From assembly GCA_002840905.1 (NCBI GenBank), contig PHDD01000006.1:134910-198909 (forward strand): DNA of 64,000 nucleotides, in the 5' to 3' direction. The notes below the pieces were generated by a model, which saw nothing but the letters and a program-made list of their open reading frames with translations, did no database searches and was not told the DNA's origin. Of the stretch, positions 53,644-62,810 are shown piece after piece; the stretch's first letter is position 1, and the number at the start of each line of letters is the position of its first letter. The position numbers were made by a program, and so were the translations under genes. Source of the stretch: Bacteroidetes bacterium HGW-Bacteroidetes-4 (GTDB taxonomy: Bacteria; Bacteroidota; Bacteroidia; Bacteroidales; SZUA-534).

Positions 53644-56070
53644 ATGAATTTATTAAGAACGATTGGTTTTCGAATGCTTTTTCTATATTTACTCTTAACA
53701 CAGGCGAATGTGCTTTGGAGTTCAAATAGCGACAATTTACAAAACCAAGCAAAGCTACCAGCGAATCCCAATGAACTTTATGAATATTACAATAATTTAG
53801 GCAATAGTTTGAGGTATGCTTATCCCGACAGCGCTTTAATTTACTACCGGAAAAGTTTGCAACTAACCAAAAAAACAGCAAACGATTTGCGCTATGCCGA
53901 TATGCTTGGCTCCATCGGTTCTGTCTGGGCCATTAAGAATCAGTACGATTCGGCAATGTATTACTGCAATAAAAGTTTGGAATTACACCAAAAAACCTCG
54001 AATCGCCAAGGATTGTCCAAAATAATGAACAGTATTGGTTTAATTGAACTTCAGCACGATAACTATCATCGCGCACAAAACCAATTGCAGGAATCCATAA
54101 GGTTAGGTTTACAAATCAGAGATTCGAACCTGTTATCGAAAGCTTATAACAACCTGGGACTTTTATACAAACGAAAGCACAATTACGATAGCGCCTTGTT
54201 TTTTTATCATGAATCATTAAAGATAAAAAACCAACTTAACGATTTGGAAGGGTCAGGTGCAACGGCCAACAACATAGCCTTAATTTATAACAGTATAAAA
54301 GATTATGATTTGGCCGAGCAATACATCAATCAGGCACTACAAATTCGCAAACAAACAAAAAACAGGTACGGCGAGGCAATGGTTTTAAATAACTATGGAT
54401 TAATAGATGAAACCAGGGGAGAATACGAGAAAGCGATTCAGAATTATTTTGCTTCGTTGGCCATTATGGAAGAATTAAACAAAGAGGCGCAAATGGCCAT
54501 TTTGTATAATAACATAGGATCGGTTTACGTAAAGCAGAAAAATTTTAAAAATGCCCATCAATTTCTTGAAAAAGCCTTACAGTTAAACAGAAAGATAGGA
54601 AATACCCGGGGACAAATTAATAGTATGCTTGGCATAGCTCGTTTTTTCGAAGATCTGAAAGTCTACCAAAATGCTACTACAAATTATCGTCAGGCCTTAC
54701 AATTATCGCAGGAGTTAAACGATATGGATTTAACTTCACAGGTTTACGAAGGATTATTTACCTGTTTTGAATATTACCATCAATACGACAGTGCCCTATT
54801 TTATTACAAGCAGTTTGTTGCGCTAAACGACAGTATATTTAATACATACAGCAAACGCAACATCGAAAAACTGGAGATTGAATACCAAACCCTGAAGAAA
54901 GAAAAAGAAAATCAGGACTTGTACCGGCAAAACCAATTAAAAGAAGAGAAACTCACACGGTATCTTTGGACCGGGGTGGGGCTTTCTGTGGTTGTAGCAC
55001 TGCTTATACTTGCCGGATTTTTCTTAATCCGTAGTAAACTAAAACTGCAAAAAACCTTTAAACTGGTTTGGCAGCAACGTAACAGCATTCAGCAAAAAAG
55101 CCTTGAACTAAGTCAGGCCTACAGCAAGCTAAGTGAGTTTTCAAAATTTAAGGAAGAACTAACCAGCATGATTGTTCACGATTTAAAGAATCCCATAAAC
55201 GTAATATTAAATCTTACTCAAATACCCAATCATCCCAACAAAGACCAAACTATTCAGCATGCCGGCAGACAAATGATGAATTTGATTCTGAACATACTCG
55301 ATGTAAGCAAGTATAGCAATACTGGAATGGTACTTGACCGCCGCCGGGTTTATACCAACAAATTAATTTATGACATTCACAAAGAGCTGAGTTTTATTCT
55401 TTCAGAAAACGGGAACAAATTAATTGCCGAGTTTGAATATGATTACCTGATAAGCGTCGATTTGCTTTCGTTTGAGCGGGTTATAACCAACCTGCTAACC
55501 AATGCCATCAAGTTTAGCCCACCAGGAGGAAATATAGTTATCCGTACCGAAACCCTTAACCCCAAATTTTTCCGCTTGCACGTAATCGACTCTGGACAAG
55601 GTATTCCTTTGGAAGCGGTCGACAATATTTTTGAAAAATTTGCGCAATACGAAGCACGAAGTCTTGGTTTTTCAGTTTCAACAGGTTTAGGACTTACCTA
55701 TTGCAAAATGGCGGTTGAGGCACATGGCGGACAAATTGGTTTGGCTCAGGTTGAAAACAGTGGGGCCGACTTTTATATTGATATGGAATATATTGATAAA
55801 CGCGTAGGCCAGCCTCAGCCTAAAGTTTGGGTTAAACAACCCCTACAGCTTAGTCCTGAAAGCCGGAAACAACTGCATCCCTATGTTTTAGCCTTAGCCG
55901 ATAAAGGTGTGTTTGAAGTTTCTGAAATAAAGAACATTATTAAACAAATAAATAAGGAGCACCCCGAGGTGTATAATTATTGTAAGTTAATTGAGAAAAG
56001 TATTGCCAATTGCAATCAACAAAATTATCTCGAATTGCTTAATTTGGTAGTTCTTAAAAACAGGGAGTAA
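53644..56070 (+). CDS. TPR-repeat histidine kinase
   Basis: Protein of 808 residues with a signal peptide, about ten TPR-like repeats outside the membrane (about 45-410; YYNNLGNSLRY, YDSALFFYHESLKI), a short coiled segment, one membrane helix (about 439-461), HisKA with VHDLKNPINVIL (His about 511), and an ATPase with NLLTNAIKFSPPG, DSGQGI and TGLGLTYCK. This design is common in Bacteroidota and resembles Y_Y_Y-type sensors; the ligand is unknown. Stop TAA shares its final A with the next ATG, so kinase and regulator are translationally coupled. Confidence 0.92.
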   Translation: MNLLRTIGFRMLFLYLLLTQANVLWSSNSDNLQNQAKLPANPNELYEYYNNLGNSLRYAYPDSALIYYRKSLQLTKKTANDLRYADMLGSIGSVWAIKNQYDSAMYYCNKSLELHQKTSNRQGLSKIMNSIGLIELQHDNYHRAQNQLQESIRLGLQIRDSNLLSKAYNNLGLLYKRKHNYDSALFFYHESLKIKNQLNDLEGSGATANNIALIYNSIKDYDLAEQYINQALQIRKQTKNRYGEAMVLNNYGLIDETRGEYEKAIQNYFASLAIMEELNKEAQMAILYNNIGSVYVKQKNFKNAHQFLEKALQLNRKIGNTRGQINSMLGIARFFEDLKVYQNATTNYRQALQLSQELNDMDLTSQVYEGLFTCFEYYHQYDSALFYYKQFVALNDSIFNTYSKRNIEKLEIEYQTLKKEKENQDLYRQNQLKEEKLTRYLWTGVGLSVVVALLILAGFFLIRSKLKLQKTFKLVWQQRNSIQQKSLELSQAYSKLSEFSKFKEELTSMIVHDLKNPINVILNLTQIPNHPNKDQTIQHAGRQMMNLILNILDVSKYSNTGMVLDRRRVYTNKLIYDIHKELSFILSENGNKLIAEFEYDYLISVDLLSFERVITNLLTNAIKFSPPGGNIVIRTETLNPKFFRLHVIDSGQGIPLEAVDNIFEKFAQYEARSLGFSVSTGLGLTYCKMAVEAHGGQIGLAQVENSGADFYIDMEYIDKRVGQPQPKVWVKQPLQLSPESRKQLHPYVLALADKGVFEVSEIKNIIKQINKEHPEVYNYCKLIEKSIANCNQQNYLELLNLVVLKNRE

Positions 56071-56906
56071 TGAGTCAGTTCAAAGTTTTATTAGTCGACG
56101 ACGATATAAACAACCTACAGTTGCTTAATGCAATTTTCGAGAATCACTGTCCGCAAATCGATATTTTGCAGACCAACAATCCCAAAAATGCAAGGCATAT
56201 TGTGGAAAAAACAAAACCCGATTTGGTAATTACCGATTGGGACATGCCACAACTGAATGGACTGGAATTAATTGCTGAGTTAAAAAAGAATAAGGAAACC
56301 CGCGACATTCCTATTATTATGGCCACCGGAGTTCATGTCTCGTCCGACGATTTACAAGTTGCCCTGGCAAGTGGAGCGGTCGATTATATTAAAAAGCCTT
56401 TCGATTCACAGGAACTCATTGCCCGAACCAATTCGGCGCTGCTTATTTCAAAATACCATAAAGAACTTTTGGCATCAAAAGACGCTGAACTAACTGAGAA
56501 TTCGCTGTATCTGGTAAAGAACAATATCTTTAATCACGAGATGGTAAAACTGTTGAACGGCTGTATTGAAAAGGTTTCAGCATCCGATAATATTGCCCGG
56601 AATATGATTAAAGAAGTTATTAACAAGCTGAACCGGCATATTCAGGAAGACAGTTGGTTTAGGTTTAACCTTTCTTTCGATCGCGTTCACCCCGAATTTA
56701 ATAAACATTTGGTTGAACATTTTCCCGAGCTTACACCCACCGAATTAAAGTTATGTGCTTTTGTTCGTTTGGGGATGAGCAATAAAGAAATTGCATCGCT
56801 GTTGAACCAAAACCCCGACAGTGTTAAAGTGTCGCGGTCTCGCTTACGGAAAAAACTTGGGATTGAACAAAGTCAGAATCTTGAAAACTTTTTGGCAGGG
56901 TTTTAG
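56070..56906 (+). CDS. Response regulator with C-terminal LuxR-like HTH
   Basis: Protein of 278 residues: receiver (about 5-120) with VDDDINN, phospho-acceptor Asp in LVITDWDMPQ and Lys in DYIKKPFD, then a helical linker (about 125-195). The C-terminal HTH is FPELTPTELKLCAFVRLGMSNKEIASLLNQ with NPDSVKVSRSRLRKKLGI, the LuxR-like kind often fused to Bacteroidota sensors. Sole partner for the TPR kinase upstream (1-base overlap). Targets unknown; the neighbouring lipoprotein gene is a candidate. Confidence 0.92.
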   Translation: MSQFKVLLVDDDINNLQLLNAIFENHCPQIDILQTNNPKNARHIVEKTKPDLVITDWDMPQLNGLELIAELKKNKETRDIPIIMATGVHVSSDDLQVALASGAVDYIKKPFDSQELIARTNSALLISKYHKELLASKDAELTENSLYLVKNNIFNHEMVKLLNGCIEKVSASDNIARNMIKEVINKLNRHIQEDSWFRFNLSFDRVHPEFNKHLVEHFPELTPTELKLCAFVRLGMSNKEIASLLNQNPDSVKVSRSRLRKKLGIEQSQNLENFLAGF

Positions 56907-56944
56907 TTGTTGGCTACCGCTTATGAATCCATTAAATTGACTTT

Positions 56945-57268
56945 ATGAAGTTCAAAGTAATTTTTGTCTTACTTGCTTTTTATTTTATTGCTGCTTCGTG
57001 TATTACCCAACGAGTGCAAACTGGTGATTTTGACAATTCGGTATTAAAAACAAGCCTGTATAAAAAAGAAAAGGATATTTACCTTTTTTGGGATCAGGTT
57101 AGGCTTCGGAGTACCGAAAAATACATCGATGTTAAGGAATATGAACTGATAAAGCGAAGAACGTTCTTCGACGCGGTAATTTTTTACGGTACAGCAGGTA
57201 TATTTTCGTTTTACACCATAAGCATCCGGATTCCAAAACCCGAAGAATCCACCGTAACGCCCCGTTAA
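56945..57268 (+). CDS. Small lipoprotein of Bor-like build
   Basis: Protein of 107 residues with a lipobox IAASC (Cys19). The mature part ends in an amphipathic FFDAVIFYGTAGIFSFYTISIRI strand that recalls the C-terminal hairpin of Bor/Iss lipoproteins, but no Cys pair is present and the match is weak. Follows the response-regulator gene after 38 bases, so may belong to that regulon. Its stop overlaps the converging trpS stop by 4 bases, with no room for a terminator. Confidence 0.65.
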   Translation: MKFKVIFVLLAFYFIAASCITQRVQTGDFDNSVLKTSLYKKEKDIYLFWDQVRLRSTEKYIDVKEYELIKRRTFFDAVIFYGTAGIFSFYTISIRIPKPEESTVTPR

Positions 57269-58254
57269 AACTTTCGAAACCCTATTATTTCGCGGACTTC
57301 TTTTAAGGTTTTCCTTGCACTTATTCGTGCTTTTTCAGCACCCATTTGGGCAACTTTTGACAAATATGCTTCGTCGGTTTTAAGTGCTTCAATTTTTTCA
57401 CGAATGGGAGCGGTAAAATTACTGATATCCTCAGCCAGTTGTTTCTTTAAATCGCCATAGCGTATTTCGCAGGAGGCATATTTTTCCCGAAAATATTGTA
57501 GCGTATCAGGGCTCGAAACCTGTTCCATTATGGTAAACAAATTCTGGATGGGTTCCGATACGGGAGAATTCATGGCCGTTGGTCCGCTGTCGGTTACCGC
57601 GCGCATAACTTTTTTACGGATGCTTGCCGCATCTTCGTAAAGAAAAATACCATTGCCTTCTGATTTTCCCATTTTCCCTGAACCATCGAGGCCGGGAATC
57701 TTAATCAATTCTTCGCCAAAATTAAAAGGAGCCGGTTCCGGAAAATATTCGGTTTTATACATGTGGTTAAAACGACGGGCAAATTTACGGGCCATTTCCA
57801 GATTTTGTTCCTGATCTTTACCAACCGGTACTTTGGCTGCTTTGTGAATAATAATATCGGCAGCCATCAGAACGGGGTAAGTCAACAGTCCGGCGTTCAC
57901 ATTATCGGGCTGCGCCCGCACTTTATCTTTAAATGAGGTGGTGCGCTCCAGTTCACCAATGTAGGCATTCATGTTTAGCAGTAAATATAGCTCGGCCACT
58001 TCGGGCAAATCGCTCTGAATAAACAAAGTGCTTTTTTCCGGGTCAAGACCTGCTGCAAGATACTCAGCCAGCACCTGTTTTACGCTTCCGTGTAAATCGC
58101 CGGGCGTTGGGTGTGTGGTTAAAGAGTGATAATCGGCAATAAAAAAGTAGCAGTTGTTGCGTTCCTGCATTTTCAAAAAATTCTTAACTGCTCCAAAATA
58201 GTTGCCCAGATGCAGATTTCCTGTTGGCCGTATTCCACTTACTACAATTTCCAT
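57265..58254 (-). CDS. trpS: Tryptophanyl-tRNA synthetase
   Basis: Class I synthetase of 329 residues that charges tRNA-Trp. HIGH-type GIRPTGNLHLGNYFGAV, KMSKS-type GKMGKSEG (about 195), and DYHSLTTHPTP. The Trp pocket residues are in NAGLLTYPVLMAADI. ATG start at 58254; a TAGCTTTG element lies 32-39 bases upstream. Confidence 0.97.
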   Translation of the reverse strand: MEIVVSGIRPTGNLHLGNYFGAVKNFLKMQERNNCYFFIADYHSLTTHPTPGDLHGSVKQVLAEYLAAGLDPEKSTLFIQSDLPEVAELYLLLNMNAYIGELERTTSFKDKVRAQPDNVNAGLLTYPVLMAADIIIHKAAKVPVGKDQEQNLEMARKFARRFNHMYKTEYFPEPAPFNFGEELIKIPGLDGSGKMGKSEGNGIFLYEDAASIRKKVMRAVTDSGPTAMNSPVSEPIQNLFTIMEQVSSPDTLQYFREKYASCEIRYGDLKKQLAEDISNFTAPIREKIEALKTDEAYLSKVAQMGAEKARISARKTLKEVREIIGFRKF

Positions 58255-58285
58255 CTCAAAAAATTAAGGTTTTGTTTTGCTGCTG

Positions 58286-58293
58286 CAAAGCTA
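58286..58293 (-). promoter_or_regulatory. -7 element for trpS
   Basis: Reads TAGCTTTG on the minus strand, 31 bases before the trpS ATG, in the spacer shared with the divergent cysteine-cluster gene. Confidence 0.45.
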
Positions 58294-58333
58294 AAAAAAA
58301 TGGGCTCAATTTAGTGTGGCACTTCATATTATT

Positions 58334-58341
58334 TATTTTTG
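58334..58341 (+). promoter_or_regulatory. -7 element for the YkgJ-family gene
   Basis: TATTTTTG, full match, 22 bases before the ATG at 58364. An out-of-frame ATG at 58345 lies within the short leader. Confidence 0.45.
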
Positions 58342-58363
58342 CAGATGAATATAAATCGAAAAA

Positions 58364-58879
58364 ATGGATATTGAAAAATTATACAATCCGCAATATTTGA
58401 GTCAATTGGCAAAAAATTCACAACAGGCCAATGCAAAGTTTTTGAAAAAGCTCAAAAGCAAGAAGCCACGCCGGCTCGATGATGTTTTTGCAGCGCTTCA
58501 CCAGCAGGTTTTTGAACAAGTAGATTGTTTACAGTGTGCCAATTGTTGCCGGAATCTGGGGCCGCGAATAAGCCATAAAGACATAGAGCGCTTAGCGAAG
58601 TTTTTGCGGATGAAACCCCTTGATTTTATTGCGCAATACCTGCGTATTGATGAAGATAACGACTATGTTTTTCAATCGATGCCCTGCCCGTTTTTAGCTG
58701 ACGATAATTATTGTATGGTTTATGAAAGCCGGCCCAAAGCTTGTCGCGAGTATCCGCACACCGACAGTAAAAAAATGGTAACCCTGCTGAATCTGGCATT
58801 AAAAAATACCGAAACCTGCCCGGCTGTTTTTCTGGTTGTTGAGGAGCTAAAAGTGCTTCCACCGGAGCAATTAAAATAA
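58364..58879 (+). CDS. YkgJ-family cysteine-cluster (zinc or iron-sulfur) protein
   Basis: Protein of 171 residues with the CxxCxxCC start (QVDCLQCANCCRNLGPRIS), then MPCPFLADDNYCMVYESRPKACREYP and ETCPAVF. The eight or so Cys and the CPFL/RPxxCRxYP blocks define the YkgJ/DUF3109-like family, thought to hold a metal or Fe-S cluster. Function unknown. Cytoplasmic. A hairpin over its stop probably ends it. Confidence 0.9.
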   Translation: MDIEKLYNPQYLSQLAKNSQQANAKFLKKLKSKKPRRLDDVFAALHQQVFEQVDCLQCANCCRNLGPRISHKDIERLAKFLRMKPLDFIAQYLRIDEDNDYVFQSMPCPFLADDNYCMVYESRPKACREYPHTDSKKMVTLLNLALKNTETCPAVFLVVEELKVLPPEQLK

Positions 58880-58911
58880 CCGCACCGGGGAGTGTCAATC
58901 CCAGTGCGGTT
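58878..58911. terminator. Hairpin terminator between converging genes
   Basis: AACCGCAC (58878-58885) pairs with GTGCGGTT (58904-58911), with a further GGGA/TCCC pairing inside. The T tract is short on the plus strand and longer but broken on the minus strand. It lies between the YkgJ-family gene and the outer-membrane protein gene. Confidence 0.6.
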
Positions 58912-58938
58912 TCGATAGAAGGAAGGAAATATTACCAA

Positions 58939-59622
58939 TTAAAATCTGCCGAATTTAAACGACAAATAGGCATTGTATCCGTTCAAATCTTTTTTACTTA
59001 CAATCTTGTGTACTACATCGTTTTGGTCGGTATAGATAAGTTCTACGTTTGAAGTTAAGCGATACGAACCACCAACACCTATCCTGAAAAAGTGTGTTAT
59101 ATTTAACTCTACTTCGATGCCCGGTTCAAAAACAAAGTAAGGTTCCATGTTATAAGGGTAAGTGTGGTAATAGGGTGTGTTGTAATCCCCCGACTCAAAA
59201 CCTACTGCACCTGCGCCAATTATCAATGGTATAGCCAGGTGTACCGGTCGCATCGGAAAAATAATGGGTTCAATCATTAAACCGCCGTAGCCTCCGGTAA
59301 TTAGCTGGTAATTGTTGCTTGGAATTAAAATATTATTCATGTCGGCAGCAAATCCGTTTCCGGCGATTCCAAGTGCTAAACCATGGCTTATAACCCATGC
59401 GCCTTTAAATCCTGAAATAAAGGCATGCGATCCGGCAATTTGACTGTATCCTGCCGAAAAGCTTCCGTATCCTCCATGAGAAACGTTCGATCCAAAAAGG
59501 GTTTGGTAAGGAACCTGTTCATCGCTTTTTTGAGCCAGTGCAGCTGAAACCGAAAACAAAACGGTAACTGCAACAATCGTAAGTGATTTTATAAACGTAT
59601 GGCTTTTTTTAGCTGGTTTCAT
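58939..59622 (-). CDS. Outer-membrane beta-barrel protein of unknown function
   Basis: Protein of about 227 residues. I use the ATG at 59622 (MKPAKKSHTFIKSL), which gives a signal peptide ending AALAQ; the open frame continues upstream to 59685. The mature part alternates hydrophobic and polar residues with Gly/Tyr-rich turns (GGYGSFSAGYSQ, GGYGGLMIEPIIF) and ends NAYLSFKFGRF, a terminal Phe typical of outer-membrane barrels. Family not recognised. Stands alone. Confidence 0.7.
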   Translation of the reverse strand: MKPAKKSHTFIKSLTIVAVTVLFSVSAALAQKSDEQVPYQTLFGSNVSHGGYGSFSAGYSQIAGSHAFISGFKGAWVISHGLALGIAGNGFAADMNNILIPSNNYQLITGGYGGLMIEPIIFPMRPVHLAIPLIIGAGAVGFESGDYNTPYYHTYPYNMEPYFVFEPGIEVELNITHFFRIGVGGSYRLTSNVELIYTDQNDVVHKIVSKKDLNGYNAYLSFKFGRF

Positions 59623-59908
59623 AAAAATGGTTTTAAAGATTAATAACAGCACAATGACGTGTATTGTGGTCGTTTGGTTGCTCATTAGGTGTGTTTTGTT
59701 TATTAGCCCGCTTTTATTTGCCGTAATAACTATTCAAAATGAATTTTTTGTTTTCAAATTGAATGATTAAAGTGGTGTAGAAAACGAATTATTGGTTATT
59801 GTTTTGCCGGTATGGTTTTGAATATGAGGTACTATACCGGAATGCGAATCTTACTGCGTTTTTTTGGTATGGCTTTGGCATTAGCTGCTGAAACTAAAAC
59901 TTATATTT

Positions 59909-60361
59909 ATGCAAACACAGAAAATCCACTTCGAGGTTTTGATACTTGAAAGTGATGATATATTTCGGTCGGCACTTGAAAAGGAATTAAAAAGGGTTAT
60001 TGAGCGAATGCCGCTAAAAGTGCTGTATCAGTTTAATTTTCACGTATATGATCAACCGGGAGCAATAAACAACAATTTAGATTTTGAAGAACAGGACCCT
60101 TCAAATTTCATTGCTTTTGTTAATTATCGATTCGAGAAAAGCCTGTTCGAAAACTTTTTATCAGCGAATGATACCAATAAGAACCAAAAATTAAAATCAA
60201 TAATTCTCGCATCAACAGACGAAGAATTGAAAGAAAGCAGAAAATATTGGAGTAATAAAACTAATTTTGATTTTATTGTAATAAACGATTACTCCTTATG
60301 TATTTGCGGAGTTTTGTTTGAACAATACCTTGCAAAAAGCGGTTATTTAGGCACTTCATGA
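59909..60361 (+). CDS. Pseudo-receiver-like protein coupled to a hybrid kinase
   Basis: Protein of 150 residues with no signal peptide. The strand order recalls a response-regulator receiver: VLILESDD (strand 1 acids), FIAFVNYRF where the phospho-acceptor Asp should be (Asn in its place), KSIILAST (Thr/Ser), and FDFIVINDYS where the Lys should be. So it looks like a degenerate receiver unable to take a phosphate, but the resemblance is by pattern only. Its stop overlaps the hybrid kinase ATG by 4 bases (ATGA), so it is made with that kinase. Role unknown. Confidence 0.6.
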   Translation: MQTQKIHFEVLILESDDIFRSALEKELKRVIERMPLKVLYQFNFHVYDQPGAINNNLDFEEQDPSNFIAFVNYRFEKSLFENFLSANDTNKNQKLKSIILASTDEELKESRKYWSNKTNFDFIVINDYSLCICGVLFEQYLAKSGYLGTS

Positions 60362-62751
60362 ACGTAAAAGTTAAGATAGGTTTTATTTTGTTTCTGGCAG
60401 TTTGTGTAATTATGGCCAGTGGTTTTTTGTCATACAAAAGCCTGTCGTCAATAGTGGCTTATATACATACCGAAAAATTGCCCGACTCAGCAATGAACCG
60501 GATTGAAAACATTACGCAAGCCATGGAGCAGGCCGAACAGGGAATTCGCATCTACACCACCATTGGCGATGAGAATTACCTGGAACCGTATTATAAAAAC
60601 AGAACCCTGATTTATGATGAATTGGACCACTTACGTGACGAAAAAGTTGATGAAGTGGAATACAAAAGCCTGATTGATACCCTGAACTATTTAATCGACG
60701 AAAAGTTTTATGTATGGAATGAGATTTTAGTTTTGTATAACGATTATAACATTGAACGCATTATTGAAGAAATTTCGGTTGAGATTGATTCCATGCAAGT
60801 GCAGCAGCAAAGAGACAGTTCAAACCGCAAGTTGTTGAGACGACTCTTCAGCCGAAAAAAAACCTATGAAAACCGCATCAGTGAGAATAAAAAAATAATT
60901 CAGCAAATTGAAACGCTGAAACAATTTAAAGAATCGTCGAATGAATTGCGCGAAAAAAAGGAGATCCAACTAAGCCTTACCAGTTCACAGATTACAAAAA
61001 AGATATACGCCTTTATTGAGGCCATGGAGCGGGAAGAGGAAACCCAGCGCGAGCTTAAAGTGCTTGAAGCTGAAAAACTATCGCAGGAAACGTACCTCTG
61101 GATTGCTTCGTTTTCAATATTTGGAACCCTGCTGGCCCTGGCAGCGGTAATAATTCTTACCCGTTTTTTGCGTAAGACCAACGAATACCAGAAAGCCTTA
61201 CTACAGTCGAAACAGGTTGCCGAAGATTTGGTTAAAGCCAAAGAAATTTTTATTGCCAATGTAAGCCATGAACTGCGAACCCCACTCAATTCTATTTCAG
61301 GTTTTACCGAGCAATTGTTGCATGATCCGGAACTTAAAGAAGAGTATCTGAAAATTATTAAATATTCGTCCGATCACTTGCTTCGGCTTATCAACGATTT
61401 GCTCGATTATTCCAAATTGCAATCCGGAAAACTGGAATTGCGTCCGGTGCATTTTAAAACGACAGAACTAATTGAGGGAGTATTGTCGGTGTTTAAATTG
61501 CAAGCCCAAAAACAACAAGTTCAACTGAAAACCGAAATCCATAAAGAAGTTCCCCAAGTGCTTTACGGCGATGATTTCCAATTACGGCAAATAATTATTA
61601 ATCTGGTGGGGAATGCCATTAAGTTTTCTCCTCAGGGAACGGTATGCCTGAGTTTATTTGCCGACGAAATGCTCATTGAGCATTTCATCCTTCGCGTTGA
61701 GGTAAAAGATACCGGTATTGGTATTGAGGCCGGTAAGTTGGAATCCATATTTCAGGATTTTACCCAGGAAGCGTTGGATACTTCACGAAAATACGGGGGA
61801 ACCGGTTTGGGATTGGCAATTGTAAAAAGTCTGATTGATTTGCATAAAGGCGAAATAAAAGTTAGCAGCAAAAAAAATAAAGGCTCGGTTTTTACCTGCC
61901 TTATTCCCTATCAAAAAGGAGATAAAAAGCAAATAGAAGCAAATAACGAGTGTGCGGAATGGCCCGATTTAAATGAGAAAAAAATATTGGTTGTCGACGA
62001 CGAAGAATACAACCGCAGACTTTTGCGTGTAATGCTTACCCGATGGGGAGCTGAAGTTTACGAAGCAACTAACGGAAAAGAAGCAATAGAACAGATAAAT
62101 AACCAAACCTATGATGTGGTTTTTCTTGATATGCGTATGCCGCTTATGGACGGTTATGAAACGGCAGCATATTTTAAGAAACACCACGAATCAGCATTAA
62201 AAAACACAAGCCTGTTTGGTATTAGTGCAGTTATGGACGAACCCGCCATGCAGCTCGAAAAAAACAAAGCGATAACTGCTTTTATACTAAAACCAGTTAC
62301 CGAGCAAGCCATAATTAAAGCCCTGAAAGTTTCGCGGCATTTTAAAGCGGCCAAAACAAAAGTTGCCGGAATACACCACAAGCAAGTTAATTCAGGTAAC
62401 GTTCAAAAGAGTATATTGAATCTTGACGAATTAAAACGAATTGCCGGTAACGATACAACTTTTGTAAACAGCATGCTCGAAAAGTTGATTGAAGTTACCG
62501 ATGCCGAATTAAAAGATTTGGATGCCTCTATCCGTACAAAAGATTGGGAAGCCACCTCGAATATTGCCCATAAAATAGCATCGCCCTGTCGCCATGTGGG
62601 AGCCGATGAGCTTTCAACCCTGTTCAAATCGATGATGACAAGCGCAGCAAGCCCGAACAAAAGAGCCACTTTGCCCGAACTGTTTGCTGTTATTGAAACC
62701 GAATACGCCAAACTTCGCAGCGAAATACATGCGTACCTGAATACCCATTGA
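60358..62751 (+). CDS. Hybrid histidine kinase with receiver and HPt domains
   Basis: Protein of 797 residues. N-terminal membrane helix, a helical periplasmic sensor of CHASE3-like look (about 28-235) with long coiled segments, second helix (about 243-268), HisKA with NVSHELRTPLNS (His about 304), ATPase (NLVGNAIKFSPQG, DTGIGI, GTGLGLAIVKSL), receiver with Asp in VVFLDMRMPLMDG (about 590) and Lys in FILKPV, and an HPt with His in NIAHKIASPCRHVG (about 737). A full His-Asp-His relay in one chain. The following sigma-54 regulator is the likely last acceptor. Confidence 0.93.
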   Translation: MNVKVKIGFILFLAVCVIMASGFLSYKSLSSIVAYIHTEKLPDSAMNRIENITQAMEQAEQGIRIYTTIGDENYLEPYYKNRTLIYDELDHLRDEKVDEVEYKSLIDTLNYLIDEKFYVWNEILVLYNDYNIERIIEEISVEIDSMQVQQQRDSSNRKLLRRLFSRKKTYENRISENKKIIQQIETLKQFKESSNELREKKEIQLSLTSSQITKKIYAFIEAMEREEETQRELKVLEAEKLSQETYLWIASFSIFGTLLALAAVIILTRFLRKTNEYQKALLQSKQVAEDLVKAKEIFIANVSHELRTPLNSISGFTEQLLHDPELKEEYLKIIKYSSDHLLRLINDLLDYSKLQSGKLELRPVHFKTTELIEGVLSVFKLQAQKQQVQLKTEIHKEVPQVLYGDDFQLRQIIINLVGNAIKFSPQGTVCLSLFADEMLIEHFILRVEVKDTGIGIEAGKLESIFQDFTQEALDTSRKYGGTGLGLAIVKSLIDLHKGEIKVSSKKNKGSVFTCLIPYQKGDKKQIEANNECAEWPDLNEKKILVVDDEEYNRRLLRVMLTRWGAEVYEATNGKEAIEQINNQTYDVVFLDMRMPLMDGYETAAYFKKHHESALKNTSLFGISAVMDEPAMQLEKNKAITAFILKPVTEQAIIKALKVSRHFKAAKTKVAGIHHKQVNSGNVQKSILNLDELKRIAGNDTTFVNSMLEKLIEVTDAELKDLDASIRTKDWEATSNIAHKIASPCRHVGADELSTLFKSMMTSAASPNKRATLPELFAVIETEYAKLRSEIHAYLNTH

Positions 62752-62776
62752 TTTCTTGTTCCATTGCGTTAAAATT

Positions 62777-62804
62777 AATTACCTTTAACGGGTAATTTTT
62801 TTTT
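62777..62804 (+). terminator. Terminator after the hybrid kinase, overlapping a -7 element
   Basis: AATTACC (62777-62783), a 7-base loop, GGTAATT (62791-62797) and a T tract to 62804: a rho-independent terminator. TACCTTTA (62780-62787) inside it resembles the -7 element for the regulator that starts at 62811, so the terminator and a possible promoter share bases. Confidence 0.6.
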
Positions 62805-62810
62805 GATGCT

